This document shows, in pieces, positions 34,880-42,695 of a stretch of DNA of 64,000 nt (within the stretch, counting starts at the first letter, position 1; each line of letters opens with the position of its first letter). The stretch is taken from assembly GCA_032250805.1 (NCBI GenBank), contig JAVVEM010000008.1:1-64000 (forward strand), read 5' to 3'. A model generated the notes under the pieces. It saw nothing but the letters and a program-made list of their open reading frames with translations. It was not told the origin of the DNA and searched no databases. The translations under genes and the position numbers were made by a program. Source of the stretch: B18-G4 sp032250805. GTDB taxonomy: Bacteria; Bacteroidota; Bacteroidia; Bacteroidales; B18-G4.

Positions 34880-36829
34880 TTAATTGATCATTACAGCATC
34901 AAACTTGCATACTTCTTCACAGGTGCCGCAGCCAATACATTTATTGTCGACAATAAAGTGGGGGCTTTTTCTTGTCCCGATGATGGCTGCGGTAGGGCAT
35001 TTCTTCGCGCAGAGCGTACAGCCTGTACATTTATCCACATCGATGGAGAAGGTCCTGAGCTCAGTACAAACGCCCGCGGGGCATTTTCTTTCGAAGATGT
35101 GTTCTTCGTATTCGTTCCTGAACCAGCGCAGGGTGCTCAGCACTGGATTTGGTGCTGTTTGCCCCAGTCCGCACAGCGAAGTGTCTTTGATCACCTGTCC
35201 GAGTTTTTCGAGTTGCATAACGCCTTTAAAGCGCTCCAGGGCATCGGCATTGTTGCCATTGGGTTTATGGCTGATGCTTTCGAGAATTTCAAGCATCCTT
35301 TTGGTACCCTCCCGGCAGGGGATGCACTTGCCGCAGCTTTCGCGCTGAATAAAGTCCATAAAGAACTTCGCCACATCCACCATGCAGGTATCTTCATCCA
35401 TGACCACCAGGCCTCCGCTGCCCATCATGGCACCGGCACTGATCAGCGATTCATAATCGATCTGGATGTCGAGGTTGGCTTCGGTGATACATCCCCCCGA
35501 AGGACCCCCGATCTGTACGGATTTAAATTTCTTGCCGTTGGGTATTCCTCCGGCAATGGTAAAGATGATCTCTCTTACGGTGGTTCCCATGGGGATCTCA
35601 ACGAGGCCCGTAAGGGCTACTTTTCCGGAGAGCGCAAATACTTTCGTACCCTTGCTGTTTTCTGTACCGATGGCGGCAAACTTCTCTTCACCCATCTCCG
35701 CGATCGAAGGTATGTTTGAGAGCGTTTCAACATTATTAATAATTGTAGGCTTGCCAAAGAGTCCTTTTACGGCAGGAAAGGGAGGCCTGGGCCTGGGCAT
35801 GCCCCGCTTGCCTTCAATGCTGTGGATAAGGGCTGTTTCTTCACCGCATACAAAAGCGCCCGCACCCATTTTAATGATCAGCTCCAGACTGAAACCGCTC
35901 TGATATATGTTTGCACCGAGAAGTCCGAAATCGCGGGCCTGTTGAATGGCTTCTTTCAGCCTGGCAATGGCCAGTGGGTATTCGGCACGGATATACACAT
36001 AGGCTTTTGATGCTCCGATAGCGTATGCTGCAATGGCCATGCCTTCGATGAGCCTGTGCGGATCACCCTCGATCACAGCCCTGTCCATGAATGCGCCGGG
36101 ATCACCCTCATCGGCATTGCAGATCAGGTATTTCTGGCTGGCTTTTTCCCTGTATGCAAATCCCCATTTTCTTCCTGTGGGAAAGCCCCCGCCACCGCGA
36201 CCGCGCAAGCCGCTCTTTTCTACCATTTCGCAGACTTCCAGAGGATGCTTTTGTGCAATGATATTTAAAAAATTACGATAGCCTCCATGAGCAATATATT
36301 CTTCGATCGAGGCCGGGTTGATGAGGCCGCAGTTTTTAAGTACAAGCCTGCTCTGAGGCGCAAAGAATGGGTGTTCGTCAATGTAGGGCACCTGATCATA
36401 TGCTTCCAGCGCCAGGCTTCTGAACTGGCCTATGGCGGCTTCCTTATCGGTTTCTCCTGAAAAGGTTTGCTCCAGCAGTGATCCGGCCTGGCCGGCAGTA
36501 ACATTTTTATAGGATATCCGGTTTTTCCCCGGAAGCTGTATGTCGACGATGGGCTCTGCCGAACACAGGCCGATACATCCTACGCGGATCACTTCCGCAT
36601 CGATATTGTTTTTGCTTGTCCAGCTTTCGATGGCCGCAATGGTCTTGTCCGCTCCGGCACCCAGACCGCAGGTTCCGGCTCCTACATAAATACGTGGTTT
36701 GGACGTATCTTCACGACGTAGCATTCTTAAACTGTTCCTGTCGGCAGGGGAGAGGTCTTCCGTGTCAACACGCTGATCCAGTAAGGTCCTTAACACTTCT
36801 GCATATTGGTATTTTTTGGTATTGCTCAT
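34880..36829 (-). CDS. hydB: HydB, NuoF-like NADH-binding subunit of the hydrogenase
   Basis: The 649-residue product has an N-terminal thioredoxin-like [2Fe-2S] domain (GAGTCGLG, then GCIGLCSAEP), a NuoF core with NADH/FMN motifs (GLRGRGGGGFPTGRKW, about 206-221, and NADEGDPGAFMDR) and a [4Fe-4S] site in SCGKCIPCREG, plus a C-terminal two-cluster ferredoxin (CTGCTLCAKKC and CIGCGTCEEVC). It should bind NAD(H) and FMN and pass electrons to HydA. Its start overlaps the end of hydC by 4 bp, and it is 20 bp upstream of hydA, marking tight coupling. Confidence 0.97.
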   Translation of the reverse strand: MSNTKKYQYAEVLRTLLDQRVDTEDLSPADRNSLRMLRREDTSKPRIYVGAGTCGLGAGADKTIAAIESWTSKNNIDAEVIRVGCIGLCSAEPIVDIQLPGKNRISYKNVTAGQAGSLLEQTFSGETDKEAAIGQFRSLALEAYDQVPYIDEHPFFAPQSRLVLKNCGLINPASIEEYIAHGGYRNFLNIIAQKHPLEVCEMVEKSGLRGRGGGGFPTGRKWGFAYREKASQKYLICNADEGDPGAFMDRAVIEGDPHRLIEGMAIAAYAIGASKAYVYIRAEYPLAIARLKEAIQQARDFGLLGANIYQSGFSLELIIKMGAGAFVCGEETALIHSIEGKRGMPRPRPPFPAVKGLFGKPTIINNVETLSNIPSIAEMGEEKFAAIGTENSKGTKVFALSGKVALTGLVEIPMGTTVREIIFTIAGGIPNGKKFKSVQIGGPSGGCITEANLDIQIDYESLISAGAMMGSGGLVVMDEDTCMVDVAKFFMDFIQRESCGKCIPCREGTKRMLEILESISHKPNGNNADALERFKGVMQLEKLGQVIKDTSLCGLGQTAPNPVLSTLRWFRNEYEEHIFERKCPAGVCTELRTFSIDVDKCTGCTLCAKKCPTAAIIGTRKSPHFIVDNKCIGCGTCEEVCKFDAVMIN

Positions 36830-37296
36830 GACTGATCTTCAGATTTTCTGTAGTTATCAATGATCTGGTCGATGCCGGCAGCATCTACCCTGGCATAAAA
36901 TTCGCCATTAATACATATCACAGGAGCCAGGCCGCAAGCCCCGATGCAAGCCACAACTTCAAGGCTGAAAAGGCCGTCTCTACTGGTCTGACCCGCTTTG
37001 ATCCTTAAATTGTCCTGGATTTTTTCCAGTACCGTTGCCGAGCCCAGCACATGGCATGCCGTACCCCGGCATACCTGGATGTGGTATTTCCCGAGTGGTT
37101 CGAACCTGAACTGGTTGTAAAAGGTCGCAACACCAAAGATTTTGCTGGCAGGCATCCGTAAATGCCTGCCAACTTTTACCACGGAACTTTCCGACAGGTA
37201 GCCCTCCTTTTCCTGTATGGCCTGCAGTATGGGGATCAACTGATCCTTTCCTGCGCCGGCATTTGCCTCGAGAATGATATCTGTTGCTTCTTTCAT
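36826..37296 (-). CDS. hydC: HydC, NuoE-like [2Fe-2S] subunit of the hydrogenase
   Basis: The 156-residue product is a NuoE-like thioredoxin-fold protein with four Cys in two pairs: QVCRGTACHVLG (Cys pair near residue 87-92) and VACIGACGLAP (near 127-131), which bind a [2Fe-2S] cluster. It is the third subunit of the NAD-dependent hydrogenase. It overlaps hydB by 4 bp and is 36 bp after a receiver gene at its 5' side. Confidence 0.95.
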   Translation of the reverse strand: MKEATDIILEANAGAGKDQLIPILQAIQEKEGYLSESSVVKVGRHLRMPASKIFGVATFYNQFRFEPLGKYHIQVCRGTACHVLGSATVLEKIQDNLRIKAGQTSRDGLFSLEVVACIGACGLAPVICINGEFYARVDAAGIDQIIDNYRKSEDQS

Positions 37297-37332
37297 AATA
37301 ATGATGGATTGGGGAGGATGAACACTGATGGA

Positions 37333-37854
37333 TTAATGGGCTGTAGTTGCCTTCGCTTTTTTATCGAGCAGTAATTGTATCTCTGCAAGCAACTTTTCTG
37401 CTTCAACCGGTTTCCTTAAAAATCCGTCTACTTTCAGCCAAACCGAAGGGCCTTCCTCGCTTTTGTAGTCAACCCCTGCATTGCCACTTACTACATCTTT
37501 AATAAGCAATACATCAAGTTCGCGATAGTTGGGGTCCTGGCGGAATTCCCTGGCCATTTCCTGAACACTCGGTTTGGTGGTTGTAAGAATATCGATAGAA
37601 GAAAGCATCATCACCGGCATTTTATTAAAATCAGGGTTTTCGCTAAGTTCCTTTGCCATTTCAAAGCCTTCAAAGTGAGTGGTCATCATCACATCGAGAA
37701 TGGCGAGGTCGGGTTTTTCGGTCCAGGCTTTTTTAATGCCTTCGATCTTGTCGTTGGCCGAAACTACTTCGTATCCGTTATTTGTAAGGATAGCTTTTAC
37801 GACGGTGATCACATCAATGTCGTCGTCTACGATCAGAATTTTCTTTGTTTCCAT
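37333..37854 (-). CDS. Receiver domain protein with an inserted loop, first gene of the hydrogenase operon
   Basis: The 173-residue product is a CheY-like receiver: acidic VDDDIDV (9-15), acceptor Asp54 (AILDVMM), switch Ser85/86 (MMLSS) and Lys148 in FLRKP. The spacing between Ser86 and Lys148 is about 62 residues, where typical receivers have near 22, so about 40 residues are inserted (TTTKPSVQEMAREFR and on to EEGPSVWLKV). No DNA-binding output is present. It starts the row with hydCBA, 36 bp upstream of hydC, and could be partner or phosphate sink to the hydrogenase-linked kinase. Confidence 0.85.
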   Translation of the reverse strand: METKKILIVDDDIDVITVVKAILTNNGYEVVSANDKIEGIKKAWTEKPDLAILDVMMTTHFEGFEMAKELSENPDFNKMPVMMLSSIDILTTTKPSVQEMAREFRQDPNYRELDVLLIKDVVSGNAGVDYKSEEGPSVWLKVDGFLRKPVEAEKLLAEIQLLLDKKAKATTAH

Positions 37855-38079
37855 GGTGTTTTTTGTTTAGGTGATTTATGATAAAGTTTACGATGCTAAA
37901 TTACCATGCTAACAAGGTGCTGCACAAGGTGCAAAAGTCGTGATTTGAGGGTGTAAGGAAGTATGAAAATGTATGGTAAAAAGAGGAATTACGGAAAGGA
38001 AAAACCAGTAAAAAAACGCAATTACAGCAATTCCCGGTCCCCGGGGGTGATAAACGGCAATCCGAAAACGCTTTTCTGA

Positions 38080-38739
38080 TTATATTGTAACGAGCTTATT
38101 TTTAATGGCATACGAGAGCAGGCTGATCGTACTTTTGCAGTTTGTTTTGGATAGGAGGTTGGATTTATGCCCAACCACGGTGCGTTCGCTGATAAAGAGT
38201 TCTTCTGCCATCTCGCGGTTGTTGAGCCCGTCGCAAATCAACTGCAGTACCTCCTGTTCGCGTTTGGTAAATTGCAGCTCGCTGCCTTCTTCTTTTTTTT
38301 GTTCGGAGAACTTTTTGCCGAAGTACGACCAGAGTTCGGGCGAGTAATAGGTGTTTCCTGCGGCAATGGATTGAAGCGCCTGGTCGAGGAGTTCCCTGGT
38401 AATGTTCTTCAGCAGAAATCCATGTACACCGATATCCATCATCTTGTCGATATATTCCTCATCATCAAACATGGTAAGGATCACGATCTTCAGGTCGGGG
38501 AATTCCCTGATGGCGATCTCGCTGGCTTCAATGCCATTCATAATGGGCATCTGCAGGTCGAGCAGGACCAGGTCGGCAGGTTTTTCCTTCTGGAGTTCGA
38601 TAAACTCCTTTCCGTTGGAAGCTTCGCCCGTAACAGTGGCATATTTCAGCCTGTTAACGACCATTTTTAGTCCATTCCTGAAAAATTCGTGATCGTCAAC
38701 GATGATAATTTTGAGCGTATTCTCCGTGTCCTTTATCAT
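38080..38739 (-). CDS. NarL/FixJ-type response regulator
   Basis: The 219-residue product has a receiver domain (IIIVDDHEFFRNG, acceptor Asp in LVLLDLQMPIMNG, Lys in FLLKN) and a LuxR-type helix-turn-helix (FTKREQEVLQLICDG, then MAEELFISERTVVGH). It should bind DNA when phosphorylated. It is 15 bp after the PAS histidine kinase, which is its likely partner. It lies just upstream of the hydrogenase operon and is the only receiver in this cluster with a DNA-binding output, making it a candidate regulator of the operon. Confidence 0.93.
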   Translation of the reverse strand: MIKDTENTLKIIIVDDHEFFRNGLKMVVNRLKYATVTGEASNGKEFIELQKEKPADLVLLDLQMPIMNGIEASEIAIREFPDLKIVILTMFDDEEYIDKMMDIGVHGFLLKNITRELLDQALQSIAAGNTYYSPELWSYFGKKFSEQKKEEGSELQFTKREQEVLQLICDGLNNREMAEELFISERTVVGHKSNLLSKTNCKSTISLLSYAIKNKLVTI

Positions 38740-38754
38740 GTGGCAAAGATAAGA

Positions 38755-40068
38755 CTATTTTGCATATCTGCCGCTTAGTTTTACCTCAACAACGACAAGG
38801 GTACCGGCTTCTTTCATGGAATGGATCTTATAGGTGCCATGGATTGATTCGAGGCGGCTGATAATATTTTTCAGTCCCATGCCAGAGTTCTCAGTATTCA
38901 GCACCTTATCAAGGTCGAAACCTATGCCGTCGTCCATGTATGTGAGCTGCAGAATGTCATCGAACTTTTCCAGGTAGATCTCTATCTTTCCTGCCCCGGA
39001 ATGCTTTATGCTGTTATTCAGCAGTTCGGTAACCACCCTGTAAAGCACAAGTTCAATGGTTTGGTCGAAACGTTCCTGTATCGATGCTTCGTAAAGGATG
39101 TTGATCTTCTGGCTCAGGTTAATTTTCTTGCAGAACGATTCAACGGCTTTGATCAGCCCAAAGTCGATGATCACCCGTGGCGTAAGCAGGTTGGCGATGG
39201 TACGGGTTGAGGTGATGGCCTCGTCGAGGATCTCATTCGTTCTCTTGAGAAATTCTGTCCTTTCCTCCATACTCAGGTCATCCGACTCCAGCTCGTTCAC
39301 ATATAATTTAATTGTCGACATGAGTGGCCCCAGATCGTCGTGTATCTCCCGGGCAATGCGTTCACGCTCTTTTTCCTCGGCATTGATCACTGCTCTCAGG
39401 ATCTTGCGTTCCAACTGTTTTCGTTCGGTAATATCCCTGGCGATCGACAATATGGCCTTTTGGCCCTGATAGTCGATGAGGCGGCTTTTAACTTCAAGCG
39501 AAAGGATGCGTCCGTGCCTGGTACGATGTTCGGTTTGGTAGGTATGCTGACCACGTGCCAGGATGAGCTTCAGGTTTTCATCAACGGCTTCGGTGTATTT
39601 CTGTGTTTTGATATCCCTGAAATTCATCCGCTTCATCTCTTCAGCGCTGTAACCCATTGAGTCGATGGCAACCTGATTAATTTCCAGTAAATTGCCTTCT
39701 GTGTCAGCCAGGAATATTTCGTCGCTGCTGTGGTGAAACAAGGTTGAAAAGCGTTTTTCCGATTCTTCGCGCTCGCGCTCGGTTTTATGGAGGGCGTGGA
39801 GAATCCTTGCAATGCCGATCACGGCGATGGCCATAATAATGGATGTGGCAATTCCAAGCCATTCGTCGAGCAGGATCAGCTCAGGCGAGAGTTCTTTTCC
39901 CAAATGTTGCCACAGGTCGACCACCCTGCGAACACCCATGAATATCAGGGCCACGGCAATGAGCATCCACGCGACCTTGCTCAGGGCATAGCGCAACAGC
40001 CAAAGAGCACCTGCAAAGGCAATAAGCTGCAGCAGAATGGAAACAATAAGTGCATTTGTCGTAAGCAT
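38755..40068 (-). CDS. PAS-domain sensor histidine kinase (HisKA_3 type)
   Basis: The 437-residue product starts with about three membrane spans (residues 5-100), then a PAS domain (FSTLFHHSSDEIFLADTEG, about 106-124, through LSIARDITERKQ). The kinase core is of NarX/DesK type: ERERIAREIHDDLGPLMS with the phosphorylatable His near 245, then an HATPase domain (LLNNSIKHSGA, DDGIGFD, GMGLKNI). It would sense a membrane or redox-linked signal through PAS and phosphorylate the regulator encoded 15 bp downstream. Confidence 0.93.
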   Translation of the reverse strand: MLTTNALIVSILLQLIAFAGALWLLRYALSKVAWMLIAVALIFMGVRRVVDLWQHLGKELSPELILLDEWLGIATSIIMAIAVIGIARILHALHKTEREREESEKRFSTLFHHSSDEIFLADTEGNLLEINQVAIDSMGYSAEEMKRMNFRDIKTQKYTEAVDENLKLILARGQHTYQTEHRTRHGRILSLEVKSRLIDYQGQKAILSIARDITERKQLERKILRAVINAEEKERERIAREIHDDLGPLMSTIKLYVNELESDDLSMEERTEFLKRTNEILDEAITSTRTIANLLTPRVIIDFGLIKAVESFCKKINLSQKINILYEASIQERFDQTIELVLYRVVTELLNNSIKHSGAGKIEIYLEKFDDILQLTYMDDGIGFDLDKVLNTENSGMGLKNIISRLESIHGTYKIHSMKEAGTLVVVEVKLSGRYAK

Positions 40069-40087
40069 GATGCAATAATAATTATTG

Positions 40088-40095
40088 CAAATGTA
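40088..40095 (-). promoter_or_regulatory. Promoter -7 element for the sensor kinase gene
   Basis: TACATTTG on the minus strand matches TAnnTTTG and lies about 20 bp before the start codon at 40068. No clear -33 partner is present. Confidence 0.45.
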
Positions 40096-40174
40096 TTATT
40101 TTTTCCGGGGCACCTGATATGCCTGGATCGACTGTCGTTCCGTGAAGATGATCAGATTAAACCCATCAAAATAA

Positions 40175-40795
40175 CTACCTCAGCACTTTTTTCCACAGGT
40201 AGGTCGCCAGGCTTTGACCGGCTTTGGCATAGGCTTCGCCAATGCGCATCTCGGCATCGAAATCGCCGGCAAACAGCCCATTACCCGGAACCTTCGCCAT
40301 ACTTATCCTGGCCACAATATTTTCAGGGGCTTCAGTTTCAACAAAAATGGCTTCAACATTGATCGATGCATTTTTTCGCGAGATCCCGATGTTAAACCCG
40401 GGCTCCAAAAAAGTTGTCTTCAGAATGAGGGTATAATCGGCATTGGTATAGGGCCCGGTCATAATATTTGCGTCTTTGCTCAGAAAAACCGTATTCATCA
40501 ACTCCTCAAATCTGCGTTGATAGGTGTTTTCCTTGTCGGCATGCCACTCTGCCTCCCAGTCGTCGCCCTTTCCGGGCTCATCCTCATTATAATCGTTTTT
40601 CTTTTTTTCAATGTATTCAGCTTCGGTGGCGAATTTTCCCACGCCAAAGTCGCTGAAATCGTATTCCACATTGAGCTCATCGATGCCCTGGATAAAATCA
40701 AGGCTTCCTTCCTCCAGTGTGATCTTCTGGGCATGAACGTGAACTGCGAAAAAGGCCACAAGGGCCAGGCTGATCATGATCTTTAATGTTTTCAT
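40175..40795 (-). CDS. Exported protein of unknown function
   Basis: The 206-residue product has a Sec signal peptide (residues 1-22, ending VHAQ). The mature protein is acidic near residues 50-90 (NEDEPGKGDDWEAEW) and ends in a basic tail (TYLWKKVLR). The second half is beta-rich with MTGPYTNADYTLIL and NVEAIFVETE, and resembles periplasmic Bacteroidota proteins of unknown role that I cannot name. It lies 106 bp after the sensor kinase start on the same strand, without evident operon linkage. Confidence 0.65.
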   Translation of the reverse strand: MKTLKIMISLALVAFFAVHVHAQKITLEEGSLDFIQGIDELNVEYDFSDFGVGKFATEAEYIEKKKNDYNEDEPGKGDDWEAEWHADKENTYQRRFEELMNTVFLSKDANIMTGPYTNADYTLILKTTFLEPGFNIGISRKNASINVEAIFVETEAPENIVARISMAKVPGNGLFAGDFDAEMRIGEAYAKAGQSLATYLWKKVLR

Positions 40796-40946
40796 GGTTT
40801 TTTGGTTTGTTTATCAGGGTGAATAATATTTTATAGGTTAAGCAGACTTTTGAATATGCTAATTTACGCATTTTTTATCTGTTTGGCAATACCCGGCTCG
40901 TGCTTTTTATACAAGCAAAAAATCAGCTTTTTTGATTAATTAACAA

Positions 40947-40974
40947 TTGCTTAAGAAAAAAATATCGATCTTTG
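40947..40974 (+). promoter_or_regulatory. Bacteroidota-type promoter for the metallophosphoesterase
   Basis: TTG at 40947-40949 (-33) and GATCTTTG at 40967-40974 (near TAnnTTTG) are 17 bp apart. Transcription would start near 40980, giving a leader of about 50 nt before the start at 41029. Confidence 0.45.
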
Positions 40975-41028
40975 CCGCTCACTTGAAAAGCAGCATAGCC
41001 GGAATTCATTTCCGGCCTGGGAAAGCAG

Positions 41029-42396
41029 ATGTCGAGAAGAAGGATATACATTATAATTATTGCAGTTCTTGTTATTGTTGCAGCGTATTTCGTTGTTGCA
41101 GCAGCATTTCCGAAAGAGCTTAGCCGTTACCCGGTATTTGTGCTTATCCTGCTGCTCGACCTCTACCTGTGGAATGCACTGCGGAGCACGCTCGAAAAAT
41201 GGAAAAAACCTGTACGGGTCATTTTTAATTCGATATACTGGTTACCCCTCCTGCTTGTGATAAGTATGGGCATCTCTTCTTTATTCATCAATTTATATCT
41301 CTGGCAGCCGCACCTGGCAACTTATTCAGGAGGCATCGTTTTTATTATTTATGCTTCCAAGCTGTTTGCAATTGTTTTTTTCCTGCTGGCCGATCTTATC
41401 AAGATCATCAGGCATGCCATTCGTTTTGCCTGGCATAAGAAAAAAATGACGGCCTGCCCTGAGGCCGGAAAGCGCATAAGCAGGGGGAAATTCCTGCAAA
41501 ACATGGGACTGATCGGCGGGGGCTTTGTGCTCAGCGGACTGATCATTGGTGCTATTCGCTGGGCATACGATTTCAGGGTGAAACGCGAATACCTCAGGTT
41601 TCCCGACCTGCCACCGCAGCTCGACGGCTTAAAGATCGTTCAGATATCCGACCTGCACCTGGGCAGCTGGGCCAACATTTCAGCATTGCAGGATGCAGTG
41701 GATGTGATCAATCAGGAAGATGCCGATTTTATCTTCTTTACTGGCGACCTTGTTAATTTTCTCACAAAAGAAGCCTACCGGTTTAAGCATATTCTTAGCC
41801 AGCTGGAAGCAAAATTTGGCGTATTTGCCGTACTGGGCAATCATGATTATGGCGATTATGTGAAATGGGACTCTGCAGAGGCAAAAGAGGAAAACCTGCG
41901 CGAACTCGAATATTTTTATAAGGAAATTGGCTGGCATCTGCTGCGTAACAACAGCGTTCTGGCAAAGATAAATGATGTTACCATTGCCATTGCAGGCGTT
42001 GAAAACTGGAGTGCATATGACCGCTTTCCAAGATATGGCGACCTTAAAAAAGCGCTCGAAGGCACTGAAAAGGCATCGTTTAAAGTACTGCTTTCGCACG
42101 ATCCCACCCATTGGGACAGGATCGTTAGCCGCAAACACCCCGATATCGACATCACCCTTTCGGGCCATACCCATGGTTTTCAGTTTGGCGTGGAATTAAA
42201 AAACTTCAAATGGAGCCCCGCCCAGTATATGTATAAGCGCTGGGCCGGCCTTTACGATAATCCTGCCGGCAACAAGCCACAATACCTTTACGTGAACAGG
42301 GGCCTCGGCATGATTGGCTATCCGGGCCGCATCGGGATACTCCCTGAGATCACCGTTCTGGAACTTACCTCAGGCTTCTCTGTTTTATCCGCTTAA
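41029..42396 (+). CDS. Membrane-anchored metallophosphoesterase
   Basis: The 455-residue protein has about four N-terminal membrane spans (residues 5-150), another hydrophobic segment near 162-182 (MGLIGGGFVLSGLIIG), then a calcineurin-like phosphoesterase domain: SDLHLG (about 208), FTGDLVN (about 237), GNHDYGD (about 271), LLSHDPTHW and SGHTHGFQFG (about 380). These give the His, Asp and Asn ligands for two metals. Enzymes of the YkuE type remove phosphate from lipid substrates such as UDP-diacylglucosamine; the real substrate is unknown. It stands alone on the plus strand. Confidence 0.9.
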   Translation: MSRRRIYIIIIAVLVIVAAYFVVAAAFPKELSRYPVFVLILLLDLYLWNALRSTLEKWKKPVRVIFNSIYWLPLLLVISMGISSLFINLYLWQPHLATYSGGIVFIIYASKLFAIVFFLLADLIKIIRHAIRFAWHKKKMTACPEAGKRISRGKFLQNMGLIGGGFVLSGLIIGAIRWAYDFRVKREYLRFPDLPPQLDGLKIVQISDLHLGSWANISALQDAVDVINQEDADFIFFTGDLVNFLTKEAYRFKHILSQLEAKFGVFAVLGNHDYGDYVKWDSAEAKEENLRELEYFYKEIGWHLLRNNSVLAKINDVTIAIAGVENWSAYDRFPRYGDLKKALEGTEKASFKVLLSHDPTHWDRIVSRKHPDIDITLSGHTHGFQFGVELKNFKWSPAQYMYKRWAGLYDNPAGNKPQYLYVNRGLGMIGYPGRIGILPEITVLELTSGFSVLSA

Positions 42397-42540
42397 TTCC
42401 GGTAAAAATCAATTTTTTCTCCTGATCATTGCTTAGTGAACATATGTTCATTATTTCCGATCAATAGTGTCATGCTTGTTATGCCTGTTCGGTGCTATGC
42501 CCCGACGGAGCATTAACAATGAAAGAAAAGGGGATGAGAT

Positions 42541-42690
42541 ATGACTTCAGGCTCCGTCAATGGCTTGAATTATATTGAGGGGCGCCTGGATGTTGGAGAA
42601 GAACAGGCTGTTCCACTTATTGCGCACTCGCTGGAATATATCAATAAAAAATACAGCAGTGATACCAGCGTAAGCATTGATGCCCCGTAA
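42541..42690 (+). CDS. Possible small protein (49 residues)
   Basis: An ATG at 42541 opens a frame of 49 codons to a TAA at 42690, reading M-T-S-G-S-V-N-G and then a soluble mixed sequence with GEEQAVPLIAHSLEYINK. There is no signal or membrane span. It lies in the gap of 299 bp between the metallophosphoesterase and the antiporter gene, and only 6 bp before the latter's stop. It may be a real small gene, a remnant, or chance. Confidence 0.25.
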   Translation: MTSGSVNGLNYIEGRLDVGEEQAVPLIAHSLEYINKKYSSDTSVSIDAP

Positions 42691-42695
42691 ATCTT

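Noticed and set aside
38030..38060. Hairpin CCCGG-CCGGG after the LuxR-type regulator gene
   Set aside because: There is no T run after the stem on the minus strand, and the stem is only 5 bp, so I do not call a terminator.
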